A stretch of DNA of 64,000 bases. It comes from Aureivirga sp. CE67. GTDB taxonomy: Bacteria > Bacteroidota > Bacteroidia > Flavobacteriales > Flavobacteriaceae. Made by a program: the position numbers and the translations under genes. The stretch is taken from NCBI RefSeq assembly GCF_015767245.1, contig NZ_JADOTV010000013.1:1-64000 (forward strand), in the 5' to 3' direction. How positions within the stretch are numbered: position 1 is the stretch's first letter; each line of letters opens with the position of its first letter. Of this stretch, positions 27,309 to 36,360 are shown one piece after another. The notes under the pieces are model-generated. The model saw only the letters and a program-made list of their open reading frames with translations, had not been told where the DNA came from and did not search any database.

Positions 27309-28763
27309 ATGTCAAAAAAAATTACATCATTTGAAGAATTAAATAAAGTTGAAGATTTTTCTTTGGTAAAAGAAATTGTCTTTAAAGATGAAAAATCGAA
27401 AGAGTTTTTGAATATAATTTCAAGATGTGAGAATTTAGAAGTTTTACAAATTTATAATACAAAATTAGAAGTATTTCCTATCGAAATTTTAGAACTTAAA
27501 AATCTTAAAGAAATCACATTAGAATCTTGTAAAATAAGTCATTTTCCAAATAAAGTTCCTGTAAATAAGAAACTAGAGGTTTTAAATTTGAGTAAAAATA
27601 GATTAAAGAAAATTCCTTTTTCAAATTTTCCGAACTTAAGAAAACTAAATTTTCAAAATAATTTAAGAATCTCTGACATTCCTGACTCTATTTCGGCTTT
27701 GTCAAATTTGGAAGTTTTAATTGCGAATGATTGTAAAATTTCTAATGTTTCTACGCAAATAATAAAACTGGAAAACTTGCGACATTTGAATTTGGAAAAT
27801 AATGAAATTATAGATTTTCCAAATATTCAAAATGCAAAAAAAATTGAAGAAATAAATCTTATTTCAACTGGTTTGAAAGAGCTTCCAGGCTTTATTGGAC
27901 GTTTAGAAAATTTAAAAATTCTAAAAATTCATAGAAATCATATTTCTACACTTCCAAAAGAATTCTGTTCGTTTAAAAATCTGGAAGAACTTTATCTACA
28001 AGACAATAAACTAACTGAACTTCCTGAAGATTTTCAATATTTAGAAAGATTAAAGAAACTTTATCTTTTTGATAATTCACTTGCAGAATTTCCGATTTCA
28101 GTGTGTGAGTTAGAGAATTTAGAAGAGCTTTTATTAAATAAAAATTCTTTAAAAAATATACCCGAAGAAATAGGAAATCTAATTAATTTGAAGAAACTTT
28201 TTCTTGGGAGAAATGATTTTTTAAAATTACCGAATACTATTGGAGATTTGAAAAGTTTAGAAGTTTTAAAAATTGATAATTCTCGTATTCGAGAAGTTCC
28301 TAATTCATTCAGGAATTTAATAAATTTAGAACATTTAGATTTGGGTTATTCAAGATTAGAAACGATTCAAGAAGAAATTTGTCGTTTAAAAAACTTGGAA
28401 TTTTTAGATTGTAGTCATACTCTTTTACATGAAGTTCCTAGAGAAATTTCAAACTTGAGTAAGTTAAAAAAAATGGATTTATCTAGAACTTATTTCACAG
28501 AATTACCTGATGAAATTACAGAAATGAAAAATCTAGAGTCGTTAATTATTCAATATGGGAAAATTGAAAAATTACCTGAAAACATTGATGAAATGACCAA
28601 TCTGAAAAAGATATATTTTAGTTTCTCTTGTTTAGAATCTTTACCAGAAAGTATTTTGAACATACATGAATTAGAAGCGCTTTCGGTTTCTAAAAACAAT
28701 ATCACAAGTTTTCCTGAAGGAATAAAAGACATGAAAAATTATAAAAATTTTTATTTGTATTAA
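27309..28763 (+). CDS. Leucine-rich-repeat protein, single cap-plus-LRR module
   Basis: The 484-residue protein opens with KKITSFEELNKVEDFSLVKEIVF and a cap ending IISRCENLEVLQIYN, then about 18 LRRs of 23 residues (for example LEELYLQDNKLTELPEDF) to the C-terminus. There is no signal peptide or transmembrane helix. It begins eight bases after the previous LRR gene. The cap is shared with the gene at 28960 (MSLKITSFEELKE), showing duplication within the cluster. The function is unknown beyond likely protein binding. Confidence 0.85.
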   Translation: MSKKITSFEELNKVEDFSLVKEIVFKDEKSKEFLNIISRCENLEVLQIYNTKLEVFPIEILELKNLKEITLESCKISHFPNKVPVNKKLEVLNLSKNRLKKIPFSNFPNLRKLNFQNNLRISDIPDSISALSNLEVLIANDCKISNVSTQIIKLENLRHLNLENNEIIDFPNIQNAKKIEEINLISTGLKELPGFIGRLENLKILKIHRNHISTLPKEFCSFKNLEELYLQDNKLTELPEDFQYLERLKKLYLFDNSLAEFPISVCELENLEELLLNKNSLKNIPEEIGNLINLKKLFLGRNDFLKLPNTIGDLKSLEVLKIDNSRIREVPNSFRNLINLEHLDLGYSRLETIQEEICRLKNLEFLDCSHTLLHEVPREISNLSKLKKMDLSRTYFTELPDEITEMKNLESLIIQYGKIEKLPENIDEMTNLKKIYFSFSCLESLPESILNIHELEALSVSKNNITSFPEGIKDMKNYKNFYLY

Positions 28764-28795
28764 ATACTAAAAAATTGAATCAACTGAAAAAATAA

Positions 28796-28927
28796 ATATC
28801 ATTAGAAAAATGTCAAAATTTAGAAGTTTTGAACGTATATGGAGATAGTGTTGACCATTTACCGTATCCAATTGAGGAGTTTTTTCCTAAAATAAAAAGT
28901 GTTGCGATAGAACCTTGTGAAGAATAA
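28796..28927 (+). pseudogene. LRR gene remnant (cap fragment)
   Basis: A 43-codon open stretch without a start codon encodes SLEKCQNLEVLNVYG and then DHLPYPIEEFF before a stop. It matches the cap motif C-K/E-N-L-E-x-L of its neighbours. It is preceded in frame by TAA at 28793 and has no complete gene around it. It looks like what is left of a fourth LRR gene after deletion. Confidence 0.65.
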
Positions 28928-28959
28928 TAAAAACTTACATAACTAAATTTTAAAATAAT

Positions 28960-31380
28960 ATGTCACTAAAAATTACATCATTTGAAGAATTAAAAGAAAG
29001 TTCATTTCTTGAAAATATTAAAGAAATTGATATTTCTAAAGCGAATACTGTTACGGAAGAAGATCTTAATCTTCTTTCTAAATGTAAAAATCTAATAAAA
29101 CTTAGAATTGAACGTTCCAACTTAAAAATATTTCCAAAAGAAATTTTAGAACTAAAAAAATTGGAAAAAATTGTTATCGGATATTCTAAAATTAAGGAAA
29201 TTCCGAAAGAAATAACAAATTTAAAAAACCTTCGAGATTTATGGCTTTATAATAATAAAATTGAAGAAGTTCCTGAAAAAATATATGAATTAGAAAACCT
29301 TACAAACTTAAGTGTAAGTAATAATTGTTTAAGTGAATTTCCAGAAAGTGTACTAAAACTTCCAAAATTAAATTTTTTGATTTTATGTAATAATAATATT
29401 GAAAAAATTCCTGATGAAGTCTTAAATATTGATAGTTTAAAATCCTTTCACTGTAATGGAGAAAGCCTGAAATTTGTTCCTAAAAATATTTATGATCATA
29501 AAGAATTAATGCTTGAATTTTCCTATTATTTCAAAAATGGTGTTCGAAATGAAGCACATATTGAAATCTACAAACCTGAAAAATTAAGAGAGTTAAGAGA
29601 GTTTGATAAAGTTGGTAAGATTAGTATTTCTTATAAAGATCTAGATAAAGAAGACACTAAAATTATTGCAAAATGTAAAAATCTAGAATATTTAGATGTT
29701 CGTTATTCGGGGTTTGAATTAATTCCTGATTTTTTCAAAAACTTACCAAAACTAGAAATCTTAAAATTAAGACGTGCTAATTTTCATAAATATTTAGATG
29801 ATATTAGATATTTGAAGAATTTAAGAAAATTAGATCTTAGCGAAACGGATATTAAAAAGTTCCCAAAAGCTGTATTTGAATTAAAAAATCTAAAAGAATT
29901 AATGTTGATTGGATGTGATTTAAAATCAATTCCAAACAAAATATCCAAATTAGATAATTTAGAAACATTGTATCTTCAAAGTAATGCTTTTGTTGATTTT
30001 CCTTTTTTAAATTTTCCGAATCTGAAAAAATTAGATTTGTCATATTGTAGAAGTTTAAGTGAAATTTCTTACACCATTTCAAATTTAAAAAGCCTAGAAA
30101 TCTTACTTGCCCCAGATTGTGCAATTGAAAACGTTTCTTCTAAAATTTTAGAATTAAAACATCTAAAAGAAATTGATCTTTCTCAAAATAAGCTAAAAAC
30201 TTTCCCGAATCTTTCTTATGCAAAAAATTTGGAAGATTTAAATCTACAAAATAATGAGATAGACAAAATCCCTGATGAAATTGGTGATTTAACCAAACTA
30301 ACCCGATTGAACATCAAAGAGAATAAAATTGAAACTATTTCTGGGTTTATAGGAAAACTGGTAAACATGAAACAATTAGAGATTGCTAGAAATGAAATAG
30401 AAGTGATTCCTGAAGAAATAGGAAACTTATCACAACTAATATATTTTTATGCGTATGAAAATAACATTAAGCAGCTTCCTGATTCTTTTTGCAAGCTTGT
30501 AAATCTAGAATATGTATTATGCAGTAAAAATAACATAGAGGAACTTCCAGAAAATATTGGAAATCTTAAAAAAGCCAAAAGAATAACTTTTTCAAAAAAT
30601 AAATTGAAAAGTTTACCTGAATCTATTGGTGGTTGGGAAAGTTTAAATCTTTTATACCTTTCAGATAACATATTCACAGAAGTTCCAGAGTCTATAGGAA
30701 AATTAGAAAATCTAAATCATGTGGATTTAAATTTCTTTGCTGGTAAAAAACTTCCAGAATCTATTTGTAATATCAAAAGTTTAGTCAAACTGGAACTTGC
30801 CAAATCTAAGATTGAAGAATTACCAAAATCCATTTCAAATCTGCAGAATTTAGAAAATCTTTTATTATATGGTACATTTATAGAAAAATTGCCTGATAAT
30901 ATGGGAGGATTAAACAATCTTACAAAGCTTGATATACAACAAAGTAAAATTCAAGAATTACCAGATTCATTAGCAGATTTAGAAAGCTTAGAAGTATTAA
31001 TTATCAGAGATACACCAATTGAAAAGCTTCCAGAAAATTTCGGAAAAATGAAAAATTTACAGAAACTGTATATGGAAAATTCTAAGATAAAAGCGTTCCC
31101 AAATTCTTTTCCAGAATTAGAAAACTTACAACGTCTTTCTTTCCAGAATTCTCAAGTCGAAACACTTCCTGAAAACTTTGGTGATTTAAAAAATCTAGAA
31201 CTACTTGAAGCTCAAAATTCAGCTTTGAAAGAACTTCCTGATTCTTTTGTAAAACTACCAAAACTAGAAACTTTTTATTTTGAAGATACAAAAATAGAAA
31301 CCGTTCCAGATGGTTTTGTCAGGATGAAAAGTTTGAGGGAATTTAGTTTCCCAGATGCTGTAGAAGATCAGGTTTGGTAA
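28960..31380 (+). CDS. Leucine-rich-repeat protein, two cap-plus-LRR modules
   Basis: The 806-residue protein starts KITSFEELKESSFLENIKEIDI and has a first cap (LLSKCKNLIKLRIE), a short LRR run, then a second cap near 195-240 (KLRELREFDKVGKISISY...IIAKCKNLEYLDV) and a long LRR run of over 20 repeats. This is the same two-unit architecture as the gene at 25163. There is no export signal. The repeats near the C-terminus alternate I-x-x-L-P and N-S-K-I types. It is last in the LRR cluster and followed by a terminator. Confidence 0.85.
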   Translation: MSLKITSFEELKESSFLENIKEIDISKANTVTEEDLNLLSKCKNLIKLRIERSNLKIFPKEILELKKLEKIVIGYSKIKEIPKEITNLKNLRDLWLYNNKIEEVPEKIYELENLTNLSVSNNCLSEFPESVLKLPKLNFLILCNNNIEKIPDEVLNIDSLKSFHCNGESLKFVPKNIYDHKELMLEFSYYFKNGVRNEAHIEIYKPEKLRELREFDKVGKISISYKDLDKEDTKIIAKCKNLEYLDVRYSGFELIPDFFKNLPKLEILKLRRANFHKYLDDIRYLKNLRKLDLSETDIKKFPKAVFELKNLKELMLIGCDLKSIPNKISKLDNLETLYLQSNAFVDFPFLNFPNLKKLDLSYCRSLSEISYTISNLKSLEILLAPDCAIENVSSKILELKHLKEIDLSQNKLKTFPNLSYAKNLEDLNLQNNEIDKIPDEIGDLTKLTRLNIKENKIETISGFIGKLVNMKQLEIARNEIEVIPEEIGNLSQLIYFYAYENNIKQLPDSFCKLVNLEYVLCSKNNIEELPENIGNLKKAKRITFSKNKLKSLPESIGGWESLNLLYLSDNIFTEVPESIGKLENLNHVDLNFFAGKKLPESICNIKSLVKLELAKSKIEELPKSISNLQNLENLLLYGTFIEKLPDNMGGLNNLTKLDIQQSKIQELPDSLADLESLEVLIIRDTPIEKLPENFGKMKNLQKLYMENSKIKAFPNSFPELENLQRLSFQNSQVETLPENFGDLKNLELLEAQNSALKELPDSFVKLPKLETFYFEDTKIETVPDGFVRMKSLREFSFPDAVEDQVW

Positions 31381-31395
31381 TAAAAATATAAATAA

Positions 31396-31421
31396 AAAAA
31401 AGCCCAAATTTTGGGCTTTTA
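31396..31421. terminator. Bidirectional terminator between LRR cluster and 31419-31805
   Basis: AAAAGCCCAAA / TTTGGGCTTTT forms a strong stem with A and T tracts. The minus-strand gene's stop codon lies at its right edge. Confidence 0.85.
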
Positions 31422-31805
31422 TTCCATTACTTCTCTAATTGGTTTTACGTATGTTCCTTTCGCGTGTAAAGTAGAAAAGTTATCATTCCATTCGATGATT
31501 AACTCGGAGTTTGTAATAATAATTCGGTAGTCTGAACCTTTTTCTCTCATGTTGCATTTTAAAGCTTTTGTCATTTTGTTATCTCCGTCTGGAGTATCAA
31601 ACTGCACAAACCAAAGATCTTCTTTTCCATTTACAGCTTCAAAGTTTGTCATGATCGATTCGTTCTTTTCAAATATTGGTTTCGTAACAACTTTATTAGT
31701 AGATTCTACACATTCTTCACTCAAAAAATGTGTCAACCTGAAATTGGCAATATTTGTAGTGCTTTGATTGACAATTTCAAATTTTTTAGTTCCTGAATAA
31801 TTCAT
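31419..31805 (-). CDS. Hypothetical protein
   Basis: The 128-residue protein has no recognisable family. It begins MNYSGTKKFEIVNQS, contains a DLWFVQFDTPDGDNK segment and a C-terminal strand pair SELIIEWNDNFSTLHAKGTY. It lacks a signal peptide and membrane segments and looks like a small alpha-beta protein. It is a standalone gene: convergent with the LRR cluster across a terminator and 130 bases from the DUF4184 gene. Confidence 0.55.
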   Translation of the reverse strand: MNYSGTKKFEIVNQSTTNIANFRLTHFLSEECVESTNKVVTKPIFEKNESIMTNFEAVNGKEDLWFVQFDTPDGDNKMTKALKCNMREKGSDYRIIITNSELIIEWNDNFSTLHAKGTYVKPIREVME

Positions 31806-31935
31806 AAATAACTATTTTTTTTCCTACTCTATTTATTATTTGGCTTTTCAGAATTCGCCAATCGAATTAAAAAATCCGACATTTAAAATATAAGAAAAAA
31901 ACAGCTTAAAGTCAATTCAAAACATTAAATATCAG

Positions 31936-32676
31936 TTAATTAAATTTTATTTTAAAGTTTTCTTGAAATATAAAAGAGCTTATTAATATTGAAAGAAAAA
32001 ACATAGAAATAGAAGAAACAATAAAGTTTCCGATATGAAAATTGGGATAGGTAAAGAAGTTTTTAATCAAAACTAGAAGAAAAGAAATCGAAATTACATA
32101 TTTCCAATAGTGGTAAAAATTTGCCGAACTTTTCACTTCTTTTTTTGGTAAAGATTTTATCCAAAGAAAAATAAAAAATGCTCCAAGAAGCGTACTAGAA
32201 TGTTGTAAAAACTTAAAAACAGGAATCTCAAAATTCATAACAGTAAAAGTAGATTGGAGTACAGATAATTTCTCTACAAAAAATCCTGTATTATGCGTAA
32301 AAGTATCCCAAAATACATGAGAAAAAACTCCTAGAATCAAAGAAAATACAACTACTAAGTAATGTTTTTTGAAATAAGAATTCCAATGAAAATCTTTAAA
32401 ACCATACAATCTATTTTTAAGAAAAAGAGGCAAATTTTCAAACAGTGAATTTTTAACCAAATTATGAAACAAAAAAGCAATCAGAATACCCAAAGGCAAA
32501 TCAAAATAAAAAACACCTTCAAGAGTATGACTATGCACAGATTTTGGCTCTAACCTTAAAAAATACTCAAAATCTGGAATCATACTTCCAATAATTAAAG
32601 CGGTTAGTGAAAAATATTTCTTCGAGATAAACTGAAATGGTAAAACAATCGCTGGATGTGAAAAAGTAAAAGGCAT
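31936..32676 (-). CDS. DUF4184 family membrane protein
   Basis: The 246-residue protein matches DUF4184: FTFSHPAIVLPF at the start, GSMIPDFEYFLR, and the later FSHVFWDTFTHNTGFF. Five or six hydrophobic helices are visible. The conserved His/Asp pattern (SHP, PDFEY, HxxWD) resembles the metal-dependent hydrolase-like YdjM/YfhO-type membrane proteins. The function is unknown. It lies eight bases downstream of the secreted protein gene at 32685-33458 and is probably cotranscribed. Confidence 0.85.
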   Translation of the reverse strand: MPFTFSHPAIVLPFQFISKKYFSLTALIIGSMIPDFEYFLRLEPKSVHSHTLEGVFYFDLPLGILIAFLFHNLVKNSLFENLPLFLKNRLYGFKDFHWNSYFKKHYLVVVFSLILGVFSHVFWDTFTHNTGFFVEKLSVLQSTFTVMNFEIPVFKFLQHSSTLLGAFFIFLWIKSLPKKEVKSSANFYHYWKYVISISFLLVLIKNFFTYPNFHIGNFIVSSISMFFLSILISSFIFQENFKIKFN

Positions 32677-32684
32677 TTTTTATT

Positions 32685-33458
32685 TTATTTCACCACAAAT
32701 ATAGCATCAAATCCAAAACCATGATGTAAAAGATCTTCTGTATAAATAGAATTTTCAATCGAATCAAAATCCAAATCTCTTTTTTCTTCTTTTACATAAA
32801 TCACAACATCACCTTCTTTTTCCGATTTTTTATTCGGATCATTTGTCAGCCAGCCCAATCCTAATTCATGTCCCTTTCCTAAATGTCCTAATACAATTTG
32901 TACATCACCAGCTTCAAATACACGAATCGAACTTAATTCATAATGCCCTTCATACGTATTGATTACTTTATCAAAATTTAAAAAATTATCTAAATGGACG
33001 CTATATTTTTTCTTTTTATACTTTAGATAAAAATTCTCTTTTTCAAAAGTCTTTTTTAGCAATTCACAATTTCCAGAATAATTACAAAATGAAATATATT
33101 TTGGCTGTAATTTTTCCAATCCTTTATAAGTTTTCTTTGTCGAATCTAAAGTATTTTGAAATAATTCTTTCAACTCATCTTCATAGTCATCTTTTAAAAA
33201 CTCAATACAATCCATTTCTTTAACCAAAATCAACTCCCCTTCTCTATTATATTCTGAAATATAAGTTGTAAGAAACCATTTATATTTTTCTTTATTTATG
33301 CGAACTCTAGGGTCTGATCTTTTAATAATAACATCCATTGCAATAATCTTGTCATCTAAAATTCCGATAGGAAAAGTTTTGAGTTGAAGCGCTTCTCTAC
33401 ATGCAAATGAAGAAAAAGTCGTCAAAGTGAATACTAGAAAAAGAATTGTTTTTTTCAT
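32685..33458 (-). CDS. Secreted protein of unknown function
   Basis: The 257-residue protein has a signal peptide (TILFLVFTLTTFSSFA, then CRE). Because a Cys follows the cleavage zone, a lipoprotein is possible, although FACR is a poor lipobox. The mature part is charged, with CNYSGNCELLKK and a Gly-rich HLGKGHELGLGWLTNDP segment. I do not recognise the family. Its upstream region contains the left copy of the 49-bp direct repeat, an orphan terminator in an otherwise divergent promoter region. Confidence 0.6.
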   Translation of the reverse strand: MKKTILFLVFTLTTFSSFACREALQLKTFPIGILDDKIIAMDVIIKRSDPRVRINKEKYKWFLTTYISEYNREGELILVKEMDCIEFLKDDYEDELKELFQNTLDSTKKTYKGLEKLQPKYISFCNYSGNCELLKKTFEKENFYLKYKKKKYSVHLDNFLNFDKVINTYEGHYELSSIRVFEAGDVQIVLGHLGKGHELGLGWLTNDPNKKSEKEGDVVIYVKEEKRDLDFDSIENSIYTEDLLHHGFGFDAIFVVK

Positions 33459-33491
33459 ATTATTTTATTTTAAATCAGCAAAGTACAGAAA

Positions 33492-33540
33492 TAAAAAAAG
33501 CCATCAAAACGATGGCTTTTAAAATTCAAAATATTCTTGT
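33492..33540. repeat. Left copy of 49-bp direct repeat bracketing the denitrification module
   Basis: This 49-base sequence (TAAAAAAAGCCATC ... ATATTCTTGT) is identical to 44256-44304 and contains a terminator hairpin, GCCATC-AAAAC-GATGGC. Here it stands between divergent genes, where a terminator has no obvious job. The right copy correctly follows norD and the globin. Confidence 0.9.
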
Positions 33541-33907
33541 TTATTTAAGTTTTACCGAACTTTAAACTAAAATTTTATTCCATTTTTTCTGAGTAATTTA
33601 ATAAACTAAGTTCTAGCTAATGATAAAAATCATTCTTATTATTAATTATTTTTAAAAAAATCTCTAATTAGTTTTCACCATTTCTTCTTAACACATTGAT
33701 TTTATTAAAAAACACTAAAATATTTACTTGATTTATTCTGATTCTATTTAATTAAAATATTTTAAACAAGTCTAATTCGCTTTTTTTATCCTCAATTTCC
33801 TGTTGATTACTTTCTTAATTCTTTATAAGGAAATCATCTTTTTTAAATTATTTTTATAAAACAACAAACTCAATAATCAACTTATATTCAAATACTTAAA
33901 TATTAAA
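33541..33907. other. Long intergenic region upstream of nrdG
   Basis: The 367 bases between the direct repeat and nrdG show no gene. They are very AT-rich and contain the TGAT-N4-ATCA palindrome at 33619-33634. No full -33/-7 pair was found. A long 5' leader is possible since the palindrome is 274 bases before the ATG. Confidence 0.5.
33619..33634. promoter_or_regulatory. FNR/CRP-type palindrome upstream of nrdG
   Basis: AATGAT-AAAA-ATCATT is a perfect palindrome with the four-base spacer of FNR-class sites (TTGAT-N4-ATCAA). Oxygen or NO control of anaerobic nucleotide reduction would fit. Similar sites precede nirK and the globin. Confidence 0.5.
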
Positions 33908-34357
33908 ATGAATTACAAAGACATTCAAATTGTATTTCAAGAAGTTCCAGGACAAATCAGTATATGTTTTACTATCACGGGTTGTTCTTTACATTGTAAA
34001 GGGTGTCATTCTAAGGATTTATGGAAAAAATCAAATGGATCATACTTATCTAAAGAAAAATATTTAAATGTCTTAAAAAAATACCAAGGATTTGCTACTT
34101 GTGTATTATTTATGGGTGGTGAATGGCATAACGATGAATTAATTGATTTTTTAAAAATAGCTAAAAAAATCAATTATAAAACTTGTTTATATACAGGAGA
34201 AGAAGAAATTAAAAATTCTTTATTAACTGAATTAACATGGTTAAAAACAGGAGCATGGAATGAAAATTTAGGTGGATTAGATTCTATCAGAACAAACCAA
34301 AAATTTATTGAAGTCAAAACACAAAAAAAACTTAATCATCTTTTCTTAAAACTTTGA
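33908..34357 (+). CDS. nrdG: Anaerobic ribonucleotide reductase activating protein (radical SAM)
   Basis: The 149-residue protein has the NrdG-type iron-sulfur motif C26-x3-C30-x2-C33 (GCSLHCKGCHS), where SAM-binding 4Fe-4S clusters form. A later FMGGEWH corresponds to the GGEP-like SAM-contacting strand. It generates the glycyl radical on NrdD. The gene order nrdG then nrdD, 76 bases apart, is opposite to the usual nrdD-nrdG. No signal peptide; cytoplasmic. Confidence 0.88.
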   Translation: MNYKDIQIVFQEVPGQISICFTITGCSLHCKGCHSKDLWKKSNGSYLSKEKYLNVLKKYQGFATCVLFMGGEWHNDELIDFLKIAKKINYKTCLYTGEEEIKNSLLTELTWLKTGAWNENLGGLDSIRTNQKFIEVKTQKKLNHLFLKL

Positions 34358-34433
34358 GCTAAAAAACTTTAAAGAAACAATAAATCTAAACGTAAAAAAG
34401 AAAGAAAAAATATACAATTTTAAACTTAATTAT

Positions 34434-36203
34434 ATGATACGATTAACACAACAACAGATTGACGATAAAATACAATTTATCGAGAATTACATTACAGCAA
34501 ATAATGCTGCAGATGGCTCAAAATTGGATGCAAATGCTAATGTATCTTCAAAAAATATAGCTACGATGGAAGCTGAATTAAATAAGGATATAAATATTCA
34601 AGTAAATCGGCAATTGCTAAAAAACAAAATTGCTTCCATTTTTAATACAGAATTAGCTGAAGAATATATTCGACAAATTGAAAATCATGAAATTTATGTT
34701 CATGATGAAACATCTTTAAAACCTTATTGTGTTTCCATCAGTATGTACCCATTTTTATTGGATGGCCTAACAAAACTTGGAGGTGAAAGTAAAGCTCCAA
34801 AACATTTGGAAAGTTATTGTGGTGAGTTTGTTAATCTTGTTTTTGCAATAAGTTCTCAATTTGCTGGAGCCCTTGCTACGGTAGAATTTTTGTTATACTT
34901 TGATTATTTTGCTCAAAAAGATTATGGGAAAGATTATTTATCTACTCATAAAAAATTAATTGAAAACCATTTACAACATGTAGTTTATGCTATCAATCAA
35001 CCAGCAGCAGCCAGAGGTTATCAATCTGTTTTTTGGAATATTTCAATTTATGATGAAAAATATTTTGAAAGTTTATTTGGTCTTTTTGTATTTCCTGATA
35101 ATTCTAAACCTAATTGGAAAAACTTAAAAGAATTACAAACTTTTTTTATGCATTGGTTCAATGAAGAAAGAGAAAAAGCTGTTTTGACTTTTCCAGTAGT
35201 AACAGCTGCAATGCTTGTAAAAGATGGTAAACCAAAAGATCTTGAATTTGCTGATATGTGCGCTAAAGAACTTAGTGAAGGAAATTCCTTTTTTATCTAC
35301 CAATCTGAAAATGCGGATAGTCTTGCTTCTTGTTGCCGTTTAAGAAATGAATTTAATGATAATACATTTAGTTATTCTCTTGGAGCTGGAGGAGTTTCTA
35401 CAGGTTCTATTAATGTGATCACACTAAACATAAATAGACTTATTCAACAAGGAAAAAATTTAGAAAAAGAAATCCAAAAAATACAGAAATACCAAGTTGC
35501 CTATCGAAAATTAATGGAAGATTATATCAGTGCCGGAATGTTACCTGTTTATGATGCAGGATTTATAAACTTAGATAAACAATTTCTAACAATTGGTATT
35601 AATGGTATGGTAGAGGCTGCAGAGTTTTTAGGTATAGAACCTACGAATAATAATATGTATAAAGAATTTGTAAAAAACCAATTGAAAATTATTTTTGATG
35701 CCAATAAAGTTGCTAAATCAAATTATGGATATTTATTTAATACCGAATTTGTACCTGCTGAAAATCTTGGGGTAAAAAATGCTTCATGGGATCTTAAAGA
35801 TGGTTTAGAAGTAAATAGAAATTGCTACAATTCTTATTTTTATGCTGTAGAAGATAACCAAGTGAATACTTTGGATAAAATAATTCTCCATGGAAAAGAA
35901 ATCATTCAATATCTTGATGGTGGTTCTGCTTTACATCTTAATTTAGAAGAAACTCCAAATAAAGAAAGCTTTTTAAAATTAATTCAAGCAACAGCTAAAG
36001 CTGGTTGTAATTATTTTTGTTTTAATATAAAAATTACCATTTGCAATGAATGTAGTCATATTGATAAAAGGACATTACACTATTGTACTTTATGTAATTC
36101 AAAAAATATTGATCATGGAACAAGAGTCATTGGTTATCTAAAAAGAGTATCTAATTTCAGTGCTTCTAGACAAAAAGAACATAGTTTAAGGTTTTATCAT
36201 TAA
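34434..36203 (+). CDS. nrdD: Class III anaerobic ribonucleoside-triphosphate reductase
   Basis: The 589-residue protein has the family's catalytic SCCRLRNE (C300, C301) and the C-terminal four-Cys zinc site (C537, C540, C551, C554), followed by the glycyl-radical loop RVIGYL with Gly567. It reduces ribonucleotides to deoxyribonucleotides without oxygen after activation by NrdG. It is shorter than the roughly 710-residue E. coli enzyme. The N-terminus (TQQQIDDKIQFIENYITANN) has no complete ATP-cone, so allosteric control by dATP through that domain is probably missing. It allows DNA synthesis while the neighbouring genes support nitrite and NO respiration. Confidence 0.92.
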   Translation: MIRLTQQQIDDKIQFIENYITANNAADGSKLDANANVSSKNIATMEAELNKDINIQVNRQLLKNKIASIFNTELAEEYIRQIENHEIYVHDETSLKPYCVSISMYPFLLDGLTKLGGESKAPKHLESYCGEFVNLVFAISSQFAGALATVEFLLYFDYFAQKDYGKDYLSTHKKLIENHLQHVVYAINQPAAARGYQSVFWNISIYDEKYFESLFGLFVFPDNSKPNWKNLKELQTFFMHWFNEEREKAVLTFPVVTAAMLVKDGKPKDLEFADMCAKELSEGNSFFIYQSENADSLASCCRLRNEFNDNTFSYSLGAGGVSTGSINVITLNINRLIQQGKNLEKEIQKIQKYQVAYRKLMEDYISAGMLPVYDAGFINLDKQFLTIGINGMVEAAEFLGIEPTNNNMYKEFVKNQLKIIFDANKVAKSNYGYLFNTEFVPAENLGVKNASWDLKDGLEVNRNCYNSYFYAVEDNQVNTLDKIILHGKEIIQYLDGGSALHLNLEETPNKESFLKLIQATAKAGCNYFCFNIKITICNECSHIDKRTLHYCTLCNSKNIDHGTRVIGYLKRVSNFSASRQKEHSLRFYH

Positions 36204-36224
36204 AAACAATTATTTTGTTACACA

Positions 36225-36238
36225 ATGACAAATATCAT
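36225..36238. promoter_or_regulatory. FNR/CRP-type site upstream of nirK
   Basis: ATGAC-AAAT-ATCAT deviates from TGAT-N4-ATCA by one base. It sits 123 bases before the nirK ATG. A nearby AAAAAGGTCTTTTATTCAA resembles AAAAGGTCTTTTTTGACTTT upstream of norC (39486-39505), possibly a second shared site. Confidence 0.4.
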
Positions 36239-36360
36239 AAAATCTAATGAAAAAACTATCTATGTTTACATAATTAAAGATAAAAAGGTCTTTTATTCAA
36301 TATTAAACTGTTTATTTTTTATTATTTTTAAATTAGACATATAACAACAATCTAACCATC

